DNA of 64,000 nt from PGYR01 sp048267165. GTDB lineage: Bacteria > Bacteroidota > Ignavibacteria > Kapaibacteriales > UBA2268. Location of the stretch: contig JBLWYD010000012.1 in NCBI GenBank assembly GCA_048267165.1, positions 1 to 64,000 on the forward strand. Reading direction: 5' to 3'. Below, piece by piece: positions 19,174 through 27,417 of this stretch. Each line of letters begins with the position of its first letter. Positions within the stretch are counted from its first letter, which is position 1. The translations under genes and the position numbers were made by a program. The notes below the pieces were generated by a model. The model searched no databases. It worked only from the letters and a program-made list of their open reading frames with translations, and had not been told where the DNA came from.

Positions 19174-19341
19174 ATGAAATCAGCAAATCTAATAGCAATG
19201 GTATTAGGATTAATAAGCATAGTGTTAGGTATATACCAGATAGTAAATGGGAGTGAGTTCTCCGTTTACTTCTTTAGTTTATTTGTAGGAGTTACTCTAG
19301 CTGGAGTAGGGTTTATCAATTACAAAAAGTTGGATCAATGA
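19174..19341 (+). CDS. 55-residue two-helix membrane protein overlapping apt
   Basis: A short reading frame beginning ATGAAATCAGC at 19174 and ending in the TGA at 19339-19341. It encodes 55 residues with two hydrophobic spans (LIAMVLGLISIVLGIY and VYFFSLFVGVTLAGVGF) joined by a short NGSEF loop and a basic C-terminus (NYKKLDQ). Its stop overlaps the apt start as ATGA, a classic translational-coupling arrangement, which strongly supports it being a real gene. No family assignment; probably a small inner-membrane protein. Confidence 0.7.
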   Translation: MKSANLIAMVLGLISIVLGIYQIVNGSEFSVYFFSLFVGVTLAGVGFINYKKLDQ

Positions 19342-19850
19342 ACCTTCAAGACTACATCCGCGACATACCCGATTTCCCCAAACCGGGAATATTATTCAAA
19401 GATATAACTCCATTGCTAAGCGACCCTAAGGCGAGTAAATTCGCTCTCGACTCATTGCTTGAGCTAACTTCTGACTTGAAGATTGATAAAGTAGTTGGAA
19501 TAGAAAGCAGAGGGTTTTTCTTTGCTACACTCTTAGCAGATAGACTTGGAGCAGGGTTCGTGCCTGTTCGTAAACCCAATAAGCTTCCATTCGATAAGAT
19601 AAGCCAAGAGTTTGAATTAGAATATGGAACTGACCGACTGGAAATCCATAAAGATGCAATAAGCAAAGGCGAACGAGTGCTTGTACACGATGATGTACTA
19701 GCTACAGGAGGCACTGCCGAGGCGACTTGTAAGTTAGTGGAAGAACTTGGAGGGCAAATAGTTCAATGCAATTTCTTGATTGAGCTCTCGTTTCTAAATG
19801 GAAGAGATAGGCTCAATAAGTACAATGTTGAATCATTGATTAAATATTAA
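19338..19850 (+). CDS. apt: Adenine phosphoribosyltransferase
   Basis: A 170-residue type I phosphoribosyltransferase converting adenine and PRPP to AMP (purine salvage, cytosol). The family hallmark openings are present: IRDIPDFPKPGILFKDITPL (residues 7-26), the base/hood region GIESRGFFFATLLADRLGAGFVPVRKP, and the PRPP-binding loop VLVHDDVLATGGT (114-126). Length and start match Apt. The ATG overlaps the stop of the tiny membrane protein upstream (ATGA). Confidence 0.97.
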   Translation: MNLQDYIRDIPDFPKPGILFKDITPLLSDPKASKFALDSLLELTSDLKIDKVVGIESRGFFFATLLADRLGAGFVPVRKPNKLPFDKISQEFELEYGTDRLEIHKDAISKGERVLVHDDVLATGGTAEATCKLVEELGGQIVQCNFLIELSFLNGRDRLNKYNVESLIKY

Positions 19851-19866
19851 TAAATTAGAATAAAAT

Positions 19867-20328
19867 ATGAAAGAAATCGAAAAAGACGGAATGCGAATAA
19901 TAGGTCTAGAGTTAGATGTTAAGACTATCAATTTGGATGGGCAATCAGCTATAGACATAACTAAGCTTTGGGGACAATTCGAGAAGCAACAGATTTACTC
20001 TAAGATTCCCAACAAAGTAAATAATGAAATTGTGGCTGTTTACTTCGATTATGAAGGTGATTATACCGAGCCATTTTCATATATGATTGGTTGTGAAGTT
20101 ACGGATGGAACTGAAGCACCAGAGGGTATGAAAAAGATTACAATCCCAAAAAGTAAGTATAGAAAGTTTCTAGCGAAAGGGAAAATGCCAGATTGCATTG
20201 GTGAAGTATGGCATCAGATATGGGGTACTGAACTGGATAGACCATACACTTACGATTTCGAGGTGTATGGAGAAAAAAGCCAGGACTTGGAAAACGCAGA
20301 AGTCGAAGTATTCATAGCAGTGAAGTAA
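19867..20328 (+). CDS. GyrI-like effector-binding domain protein
   Basis: A 153-residue stand-alone GyrI/AraC-effector-binding (SRPBCC-like duplicated beta-alpha-beta) domain protein. Diagnostic features are the KLWGQFEKQQIYSKIPNKV helix, the YFDYEGDYTEPFSYMIGCEV strand pair, the conserved Gly-Pro-like turn and the IGEVWHQIWGTELDR helix with catalytic-like Trp and Glu. Such proteins bind small, often cationic, molecules; some bind gyrase or degrade ligands. No DNA-binding domain is attached. It lies 16 bp after apt and may be co-transcribed. Confidence 0.8.
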   Translation: MKEIEKDGMRIIGLELDVKTINLDGQSAIDITKLWGQFEKQQIYSKIPNKVNNEIVAVYFDYEGDYTEPFSYMIGCEVTDGTEAPEGMKKITIPKSKYRKFLAKGKMPDCIGEVWHQIWGTELDRPYTYDFEVYGEKSQDLENAEVEVFIAVK

Positions 20329-20414
20329 TAAACTCAAATTAGAATATTTCTTTTTTATCTAACTATTAATTTCTTAATTTCTATCATCATAGATTGAAAT
20401 GGGAATAATACTAG

Positions 20415-22751
20415 ATGAACAACAAAGAACAATTAGACAGTTTACTGAAACGGATAGAACTTCTATCCGACAAACAGTCCTATTTCAATCAGGAATTGAA
20501 ATCACTACGAACGGAACTTTATAATCTCCGATATGCTAATAACGATGAAGAGGTAGTAAAAGAGAAAGTTCAGAACGTCCCCCCAACTTCTAAAATAGAA
20601 CACCAAGTGCCATCGGGCTACAAGCCGCAAAGTATTCCATATCCAAAGACAACCAATGTAAAGAGAGAAGAAGTTCGTAATGAGCCGAAGGCTATCAATA
20701 GGAGCATGGAGAAGTTTATAGGTGAGAATCTAATAAACAAAATCGGCATTATAATACTAGTTATTGGTGTTGGGATTGGTGCTAAATATGCTATTGACAA
20801 TCAGCTAATTAGCCCACTTACAAGAATCATTCTTGGTTATTTAGTTGGACTTGGCTTGTTAGCTACAGCCTATAAACTGAAAGAAAAATTCACGGATTTG
20901 AGTGGAGTATTGCTTAGTGGTTCTATGGCCGTGATGTACTTTATCACTTTCTTTGCTTATAGTCTATATAGCTTGATGCCGCAGGTAGTTGCCTTTCTGC
21001 TAATGTTTGTGTTTACAGTATTTACAGTACTCGCCTCCTTGCATTTCAGGCGGGAAATAATCTCAATAATCGGGTTAGTAGGCGCATATTTCGTACCATT
21101 CTTGCTGAGCAATAACTCTGGTCAAGTTGAGATTATGTACGGCTATATGCTGCTAATCAACCTCGGTGTGCTCTATATTGCATACAAGCAATACTGGAAG
21201 ATTCTCAAAGTATCTTCATTTGCAATTACTTGGCTTATATATACTAGCTGGTTTTTCGCATCATATAAAGAAGAGCAATTCCTAATCGCATCTATATTTA
21301 TTGCTGTATTTTTCTTGATATTCCATGTATCAACTGTTCTTAATAGTTTCAATAAGAAATCGGAAAATAGCTCTTTAGATATAATTCTGACATTGATAAA
21401 CTCACTCATCTTTTATTCGATTGGTTCAGCACTAATATATGATAGATTTGAAACTAATGAATCACTTTCCATATTTACTGTTATCAATGCGTTAATCTTT
21501 TTTATTACTGTACTCTCAATTCGTGATAAAGAGCAATCGGACAGGAATTTATTCTATATTTTCTTAGGACTAGTACTCTCATTTCTGACTATAGTAATCC
21601 CAATTCAGTTTGAAGGTAGTTGGATTACAATCCTTTGGGCTGGACAGGCCGTTGCATTATTCTGGATTGGTCAAAACAAAGATCTGAAATTTTTCACTCG
21701 AGCGGGTGTATTATTAATATTCCTAGCTACTGTAAGTTTAACTATTGATTGGGGTAGTTTCACTGATTATGGGCGAGGTTTCGACAATCACCAAGTCACT
21801 TTCTTATTCAATATCTACTTCCTGACTTCGGTATTATATGCTATTTCACTAGGCCTAATAGTATATATTACGAGAGGTAAAGCCGCAGAAGGACGCACAA
21901 ATATTGGGATAATGAATCTGAGTTTATACAGCATATTACCAGTATTTTTAGTCTTCACTCTTTATTATATGTTCTATCTTGAGATACAAGTTTATTGGGA
22001 GCAATTATTCTATTCAACAAAATTAGTAGTGACACAAGAAGGTAGGGATTATGAACAAACAATATACAATTGGAATTATGAGAACCTGAAAACAGCTTGG
22101 CTCTTCGTTTATAGTATAGTCTTCGTTGCAGGACTAATATTAGTGAATAGGTTCAAACTGAAAAATCAGTACCTCACGAAAGCAACTGTTTTCATTGGGG
22201 TTGGAGTGTGTTTCATATTCCTAATAGGTGGTTTGTATAACCTAAGTTTACTACGAGACAAGTATATACTCAATAATTTGGATGAGTATTTCTCAATCGG
22301 ATTTATGAATATAGCTTTACGATATATATCATTAGCGGCTCTAGGAGTATTGGCATATCTGACTACAATCGAATCAAAAGTATTCAGTTCAATTAGTAAT
22401 TATGCAGTTTACAAAGACATTGCTATTCACACTATTCTCGTCTGGCTGTTGAGCAGTGAATTGATACATTGGTTAGATATGTATTCGGGTGCCGCATCAT
22501 ACAAATTGGGACTAAGTATTCTTTGGGGACTTTATTCATTAATGCTTATTATCTTGGGAATCTGGAAAGTCAAAAAGCATATTAGATTAGCTGGGTTTTC
22601 ATTGTTCTCGCTTACTTTGCTAAAACTATTCTTCTATGATATTACGTCACTAGATACAATTTCTAAAACAATTATATTCGTAATTATTGGACTGCTAATG
22701 CTATTCGCTTCATATTTATACAACCGCTATCAAGGAAAAATAGATGGTTAG
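20415..22751 (+). CDS. DUF2339 polytopic membrane protein
   Basis: A 778-residue membrane protein of the DUF2339 type. Residues 1-40 form a likely coiled coil (LLKRIELLSDKQSYFNQEL), 41-100 a polar linker, and from about residue 105 the conserved entry GENLINKIGIIILVIGVGIGAKYAIDN is followed by some twenty hydrophobic helices. The C-terminal part (ITSLDTISKTIIFVIIGLLMLFASYLYNRY) is also typical. The function of DUF2339 proteins is unknown. The next gene starts 8 nt before this stop and encodes a DUF3999-like protein, the usual genomic partner of DUF2339, which supports both assignments. Confidence 0.85.
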   Translation: MNNKEQLDSLLKRIELLSDKQSYFNQELKSLRTELYNLRYANNDEEVVKEKVQNVPPTSKIEHQVPSGYKPQSIPYPKTTNVKREEVRNEPKAINRSMEKFIGENLINKIGIIILVIGVGIGAKYAIDNQLISPLTRIILGYLVGLGLLATAYKLKEKFTDLSGVLLSGSMAVMYFITFFAYSLYSLMPQVVAFLLMFVFTVFTVLASLHFRREIISIIGLVGAYFVPFLLSNNSGQVEIMYGYMLLINLGVLYIAYKQYWKILKVSSFAITWLIYTSWFFASYKEEQFLIASIFIAVFFLIFHVSTVLNSFNKKSENSSLDIILTLINSLIFYSIGSALIYDRFETNESLSIFTVINALIFFITVLSIRDKEQSDRNLFYIFLGLVLSFLTIVIPIQFEGSWITILWAGQAVALFWIGQNKDLKFFTRAGVLLIFLATVSLTIDWGSFTDYGRGFDNHQVTFLFNIYFLTSVLYAISLGLIVYITRGKAAEGRTNIGIMNLSLYSILPVFLVFTLYYMFYLEIQVYWEQLFYSTKLVVTQEGRDYEQTIYNWNYENLKTAWLFVYSIVFVAGLILVNRFKLKNQYLTKATVFIGVGVCFIFLIGGLYNLSLLRDKYILNNLDEYFSIGFMNIALRYISLAALGVLAYLTTIESKVFSSISNYAVYKDIAIHTILVWLLSSELIHWLDMYSGAASYKLGLSILWGLYSLMLIILGIWKVKKHIRLAGFSLFSLTLLKLFFYDITSLDTISKTIIFVIIGLLMLFASYLYNRYQGKIDG

Positions 22752-23979
22752 AAATTTGTCATTTATTCTAGTATTTCTATTTAGCGTTAGTTTACTCGCT
22801 GATAGTTCTAGCTTACAGACCGTAGGTTACAAACTAAATAAGGTCGAAAAAGGCTGGAACAGGTTGGAATTAGATGATGAGCTCTTAATGAATATGAGTT
22901 CTATCAACACCTACATAAAAGTCAATCTGATAGATAGCACTAATGACACACTCGAAGTTCCTTACATAATAGAGAGTTCTAAAAAGCTAGATTCGACAGT
23001 AAGAATACCTGTAGAAATAATAAATAAGACTACTAAAGATGGCAGAAAATACTACACTCTAATCGCTGATTCTACACAGATTATCTCTAATTTGGAGTTC
23101 TCATTTACGAGTAGGAATAATCTAGGTAAAGCGAGTCTTGAAGGAAGTAATAATCAGACAGATTGGTTTATGATTTCCGATAGTTTATTGCTTGGTGAAA
23201 GACAGAACAGCCATCAGAAGATATCAAGCAAGACAATCTATGATTTGCAGACGCTATATAAGTTCTATCGACTGAGTTTGGATGAATCTAAATCTGAACT
23301 CAAAAGCGTTACTTATGAAAAGATATATAGAACCACACCCAATTATAAAAAGCTACACGTAAAGCATCTAAAATATAGAACTGATAAAGATAAAAATCGG
23401 ACTATATATAGATTTAGTTTGAATGGGCGTTTACCTATCCATTACATTAACTTAGATATTCAAAATAAATTCGATTATAACCGAACTGTTAATCTATTTG
23501 CATTAGTGGATAGCACTGAGACGGACAAAGGGACTAAGCATAATTACAAACTAATAGAGACTTTTCAGCTCAATTCTCTGGACTCAACTAACTATGCTTT
23601 CAGCTACCCAGAGCATTATCAGCATTACAAAATTGTAATTCTTAATGGTAATGACCCACCTCTGAAAATAGGAAGGCTGGCCGCGTATAGACACGAATAT
23701 ATTCTGAAGGCAAGGTTCGACGACGAAGGTGACAGTTTCATCCGTATTGCTTACACTGGCAGTTTTCCTTACTATGATATAGATAAGTTCAAGGACAGAA
23801 TCCCAAGCGAAATGAATGAGATGCAAATAGGGAAGAAAATAGAAGTTGAAATAACAAAGCAAGAAGTAAAACCATTAGTAACAAATAAACTTTGGCTCTG
23901 GTTAATACTAGTAATTGCTATATTTGTAATTGGGTTCTTTAGTTTAAAAATGTTAAAAGAAGAAAAAAAGAAGGAATAA
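22744..23979 (+). CDS. DUF3999-like exported protein with C-terminal membrane anchor
   Basis: A 411-residue protein with an N-terminal signal peptide (LSFILVFLFSVSLLA), a long beta-rich extracytoplasmic region containing a discoidin-like stretch (GKASLEGSNNQTDWFMISDS, residues about 135-155), and one C-terminal membrane span (LWLWLILVIAIFVIGFFSLKML) with a Lys-rich cytoplasmic end. This layout and its overlap with a DUF2339 gene match DUF3999 proteins. I infer a periplasmic accessory to the DUF2339 membrane protein, possibly in envelope polysaccharide handling, but there is no direct evidence of activity. Confidence 0.65.
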   Translation: MVRNLSFILVFLFSVSLLADSSSLQTVGYKLNKVEKGWNRLELDDELLMNMSSINTYIKVNLIDSTNDTLEVPYIIESSKKLDSTVRIPVEIINKTTKDGRKYYTLIADSTQIISNLEFSFTSRNNLGKASLEGSNNQTDWFMISDSLLLGERQNSHQKISSKTIYDLQTLYKFYRLSLDESKSELKSVTYEKIYRTTPNYKKLHVKHLKYRTDKDKNRTIYRFSLNGRLPIHYINLDIQNKFDYNRTVNLFALVDSTETDKGTKHNYKLIETFQLNSLDSTNYAFSYPEHYQHYKIVILNGNDPPLKIGRLAAYRHEYILKARFDDEGDSFIRIAYTGSFPYYDIDKFKDRIPSEMNEMQIGKKIEVEITKQEVKPLVTNKLWLWLILVIAIFVIGFFSLKMLKEEKKKE

Positions 23980-24368
23980 TGGACATATTCAAAATAATAA
24001 GATATACTATTGAAGTACTGTTCGTAGTATTGATATTAGGGATGACATTCATAGGAATTGATGACCTAGTAATTGACAATGACATAATTTATACAATGCT
24101 AATGTCATTTATATTCATACTTATGGCTGTGGAAGATAGGATAGTTGGGGCGATATACTCCAAGAAAAAAGATACAGAACCAGAAGAATACAATAACACC
24201 AAGAAAGGGCTAGTCTCTACTTCATTGCTAACTTTCCTTCTAGGCATAGTAGTCCTGATATTATCTCCGTTTGATGTTCATTCTAATTCTATACTCTTGA
24301 AATTATTTTTTACACTGTCTATATTTTCTAGCGTAAGTATGACATTCTACAAAATCACAAAGGGCTAA
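23979..24368 (+). CDS. Small polytopic membrane protein, unknown function
   Basis: A 129-residue protein with four hydrophobic spans (about residues 9-30, 37-53, 78-95 and 103-120) and a charged central loop (SKKKDTEPEEYNNTKKG). Its ATG shares one base with the previous stop (TAATG), so it is the third gene of the DUF2339 operon. No family is recognised; its job is presumably linked to the two larger envelope proteins. Confidence 0.65.
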   Translation: MDIFKIIRYTIEVLFVVLILGMTFIGIDDLVIDNDIIYTMLMSFIFILMAVEDRIVGAIYSKKKDTEPEEYNNTKKGLVSTSLLTFLLGIVVLILSPFDVHSNSILLKLFFTLSIFSSVSMTFYKITKG

Positions 24369-24370
24369 GT

Positions 24371-24955
24371 ATGGTTGAAATAACAGAGTCCAATTATCAC
24401 GAAGAAGTAGAATTCAAGAATCTAGATTATTCAAAGCAAAAGTTAGTTGGGGTAAAATTTGAGCTTTGCACTTTTATAAACTGCGATTTTAGCAACTCCG
24501 ATATGGCAGACAGCACATTCGTGGAATGTACGTTTGTCAACTGTAATCTAAGCTTGACGAATGTAACAAAGACGGCATTCAACGAAGTCCGCTTTGCTAA
24601 GTGCAAGCTATTAGGAATAGACTTCAGTAAATGCCGAGAATTCCTATTATCATTCAGCTTTACAGATTGTATTCTCAGTTCTTGTTCATTCTCTAATCTG
24701 AAAATAGGTGGTACACAATTCGATAAGTGTATTATGCATGACTCTCAATTCGTCAATACCGAACTAATCGGCTGTTCGTTCGATGATTGTGACTTACGTG
24801 ATGCTTTCTTCGATCATTCAACCTTGAATAAAGCTGACTTTAGGAACGCAAATAACTATGCAATAGACCCAGAAATAAACCGAATGAAAGGAGCTATCTT
24901 CTCCCGAATTGGTTTGGAAGGATTACTGGTAAAGTATGGGATGGATATAAGGTGA
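24371..24955 (+). CDS. Pentapeptide-repeat protein (McbG/Qnr-like fold)
   Basis: A 194-residue pentapeptide-repeat protein. Successive five-residue coils are easy to follow: FELCTFINCDFSNSDMADSTF, FVNCNLSLTNV, FSFTDCILSSCSFSNL, FDKCIMHDSQF, FDDCDLRDAFFDHSTLNKADF. The C-terminal cap (EINRMKGAIFSRIGLEGLL) is like that of McbG/MfpA/Qnr proteins, which mimic DNA and protect gyrase; this is only a fold-level resemblance. The coils are unusually Cys-rich. It starts 2 nt after the previous gene and closes the DUF2339 operon. Confidence 0.85.
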   Translation: MVEITESNYHEEVEFKNLDYSKQKLVGVKFELCTFINCDFSNSDMADSTFVECTFVNCNLSLTNVTKTAFNEVRFAKCKLLGIDFSKCREFLLSFSFTDCILSSCSFSNLKIGGTQFDKCIMHDSQFVNTELIGCSFDDCDLRDAFFDHSTLNKADFRNANNYAIDPEINRMKGAIFSRIGLEGLLVKYGMDIR

Positions 24956-25334
24956 GAGACATATTTTGCGTCACTCAGAGCGTAGCGCTTGTATTGAGCG
25001 GAGTCGAAATAAAGAGTCTTGAGAACTCCATTAGGAGTTCAATATCAGTAGCAATTATTTCTTATAAAATTAAGACAACTCCGTCAGGAGTTGAATAATT
25101 TAATGTTCTACTCCTACGGAGTAGATGTCTATATAACTACGATATAGCTACTAACATTATATCCCTACGGGATATTAACTTCAATAAATCGGTCGCTTCG
25201 CTAAGTTATGAAAGACGCGATGGATTTGAAGTCGTATGCACTTTGGAGTCACTCAACATAAATAATACGTCTCTACGCTTCATCGAAAAAAGATTAGTCA
25301 TACAATTCAACAATTGGTATCGAAATCACTTTCT
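24956..25334. repeat. Hairpin-rich intergenic repeat zone
   Basis: No gene. Four short perfect hairpins occur in 153 bp: GAACTCC-ATTA-GGAGTTC (25023-25040), CAACTCC-GTCA-GGAGTTG (25076-25093), TCTACTCC-TAC-GGAGTAGA (25107-25125) and ATATCCC-TAC-GGGATAT (25159-25175). The stretch before them (24969-25016: CACTCAGAGCG ... GAGCGGAGTCGAAAT) belongs to a degenerate dispersed repeat also seen at 71-88, 33428-33533, 49908-49955 and 50111-50172. Such debris is common between genes in this group of bacteria. It may also serve as the terminator of both converging operons. Confidence 0.75.
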
Positions 25335-26099
25335 CTAAAAAGGAATAGAGAGATTAAACCGCATCGGTTCGAATTCGTTAGTATTAGTTACTGGCTTATC
25401 TTTGTGAAGTTCTGTTGTCAGATAAGCAATACCGCTGCCCACCAACGCACCAACTAGTACATCGGAGAAGAAGTGCTTGGCAGCCATTACTCTAAGAGTC
25501 GCAATTGCCGTGGCATTCACTATATTAAGTGTCACACCTATCGTTTTGTTCAGTCCTCCACTTTGGCTAGTTAGTATTATTATATTGAAAACAGCTGAGG
25601 CAAAAGCAGTCGAGGAATGCCCAGAGTAGAATGAGTACCGAGTATCATAATCATATAACACATTCTCAACTGTAGCAGTATCATAAGAGAATGGGCGATA
25701 TCTACCAACTAATGATTTGGTAATAGAGTTTAATCCATAATTGAGCGACATCGTTTCCAGATACATAATAGCATTTGTTTGAAACTGAGATTTATACTCC
25801 GAAGCAAAGGAATATGTTAGTGGCGAGATAAATTGCAAAGCTAGAAGAATATCACTAACCTCAGCATAGGTGGGATTATAAGAAGTATTCCATCTATCGA
25901 AAAAAGGGATATTCAGTCTATCAATTCCTGCGAAATCATCATTCGTCAGAGGTTCATTCTCGTAAGTCAAAACATTACCAACTGATGCACCTAAAACACC
26001 CAAAGGCAGTAATATCATATCAGTCTTTGCATCCAACGAGAATTGAGCATTCAGATTGAATGAACTAAAGAGCAGTATGGCGATTATTATAATCCGCAT
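25335..26099 (-). CDS. PAP2-family phosphatase
   Basis: A 254-residue type 2 phosphatidic-acid-phosphatase-like protein with a signal peptide (MRIIIIAILLFSSFNLNAQ). The three catalytic motifs are visible: KSLVGRYRPF (Kx6RP), YSGHSSTAF (PSGH equivalent with Tyr for Pro) and AAKHFFSDVLVG (His-x3-Asp type). Hydrophobic helices surround motifs 2 and 3. Family members remove phosphate from lipid phosphates such as undecaprenyl diphosphate or phosphatidate in the envelope. Its ATG lies 13 nt inside the upstream propeller gene, so the two are translated as a pair. Confidence 0.87.
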   Translation of the reverse strand: MRIIIIAILLFSSFNLNAQFSLDAKTDMILLPLGVLGASVGNVLTYENEPLTNDDFAGIDRLNIPFFDRWNTSYNPTYAEVSDILLALQFISPLTYSFASEYKSQFQTNAIMYLETMSLNYGLNSITKSLVGRYRPFSYDTATVENVLYDYDTRYSFYSGHSSTAFASAVFNIIILTSQSGGLNKTIGVTLNIVNATAIATLRVMAAKHFFSDVLVGALVGSGIAYLTTELHKDKPVTNTNEFEPMRFNLSIPF

Positions 26100-27319
26100 G
26101 CTTGTATATATAATCTGTTATTAATAACGCCAAGAGATTCGTATTCATTCATTCGCCAGTTAAATCGGACAACACTAGTGTAATCCATCATAGCTCCAGC
26201 ATAAAGTATTTGGGTTTCCAAATCCCTGACTACAAGAGAAGTAGAAGTAGCATAAGCTAATGAATTTGACTTTGGTTTGCGAGCATAAACCCCATTAAGA
26301 AATATACCATTTGGTGCCCTAATTTGCTTACCATTTACGACCAAGTTACAATCGATAGTACAAGCAATAAAGTACATCTCGCTACCATCATAAGAAAAGC
26401 TAGGGACTGAGTTCTCCCTACCACCAGAATATTCCACCGAGTTGAAAACAACTATTTCATTATTCTGTAGATCTATCGCCTTATAAGCCAACATTGGTTC
26501 GTGTGGGTGAATAGCCAAACCTGTTATCATATTGTAATTCCTTCCAGTCTGTGGTTCACTCATTTTATCGCTTATTAACACTGCCTCATATCTACCAAAT
26601 GAAAGCGTAGCAATAAACGCAAGATAATCGCCTGTGAGGTTTATTCTAACCTCAGATATGTTCTGATATATATTTGAAGACCTCTCATCTCCTATGAAGA
26701 CAGACCAAGTAGAGCCATCGTAAGCGGCATAAGCGAACCTATCATCATGCCAATAGCCAATAGGGATAATATCTTGGAAACTCTCGGAGATTTTTCCATC
26801 ATTGAAGATTGTTTTTATCCCTCCCCTACTCTCTACGAATGCGAACTTATCGCCAGTATTATTCACAAACAATGAACCACTTCTAAATCTCATCTGGAGA
26901 GTATCAGTCTCCGAGACTATGAATTCGTTATCTGCTCTGAAAAAAGAGTATATCATCTTTTGTGAATCGGAACCAAAAAGAATAGTACCTGGGTTATCTG
27001 CTAGTACCTGTACAATTTTGTCATTTGTAACTAGATTCCAACCGCCCATATCTTTGGCAAAAAATGCCCATTTTTCTCCATCGGGTGAGAACTGTGGTTT
27101 TGATAGCTCTAGGTAATTATCAGAAACATATTCATTGATGTGCATTTTCTGTCTATTAGAGAAAGATTGCGTAGTAGCCCACCAATTATATGTTGTGTCA
27201 AACCCAAAATCTACGAGGTCTTCACTGCCATCTAGTAATCGAACTTCATAACACTTGTCAGCTTTTACTGACAAAAAGAGGTTGAAAAATAGAAAAATTA
27301 TGATTAAGTTGTAATAAAT
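26087..27319 (-). CDS. Exported TolB/PD40-like beta-propeller protein with unusual start
   Basis: A propeller protein of about 400 residues; blade motifs such as FSPDGEKWAFFAKD, DRFAYAAYDGSTWSVFIGD, LTGDYLAFIATLSF and SFSYDGSEMYFIAC recur. No enzymatic motif is seen. The first usual start is a TTG at 27272-27274, which would cut through a signal peptide; reading 15 codons further upstream gives YYNLIIIFLFFNLFLSVKA, a good signal sequence, with no ATG, GTG or TTG before the stop at the frame's 5' end. The ATT at 27317-27319, behind AAGAGAA, is the best candidate start. Either a rare ATT start or a lost ATG is implied. Downstream it overlaps the PAP2 gene by 13 nt. Confidence 0.6.
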   Translation of the reverse strand: MYYNLIIIFLFFNLFLSVKADKCYEVRLLDGSEDLVDFGFDTTYNWWATTQSFSNRQKMHINEYVSDNYLELSKPQFSPDGEKWAFFAKDMGGWNLVTNDKIVQVLADNPGTILFGSDSQKMIYSFFRADNEFIVSETDTLQMRFRSGSLFVNNTGDKFAFVESRGGIKTIFNDGKISESFQDIIPIGYWHDDRFAYAAYDGSTWSVFIGDERSSNIYQNISEVRINLTGDYLAFIATLSFGRYEAVLISDKMSEPQTGRNYNMITGLAIHPHEPMLAYKAIDLQNNEIVVFNSVEYSGGRENSVPSFSYDGSEMYFIACTIDCNLVVNGKQIRAPNGIFLNGVYARKPKSNSLAYATSTSLVVRDLETQILYAGAMMDYTSVVRFNWRMNEYESLGVINNRLYIQACGL

Positions 27320-27417
27320 GTGATTTCTCTTTTAAAAATTTAACTTTTGGTGTAATTATTTGAACTTTTGACTGTCTTTACAATATCTAATATAACAAAA
27401 TCTCTAAGGAATTTATT

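Noticed and set aside
25023..25175. CRISPR array
   Set aside because: The repeated units are different short hairpins with irregular spacing, not identical direct repeats with spacers, and no cas gene is near.
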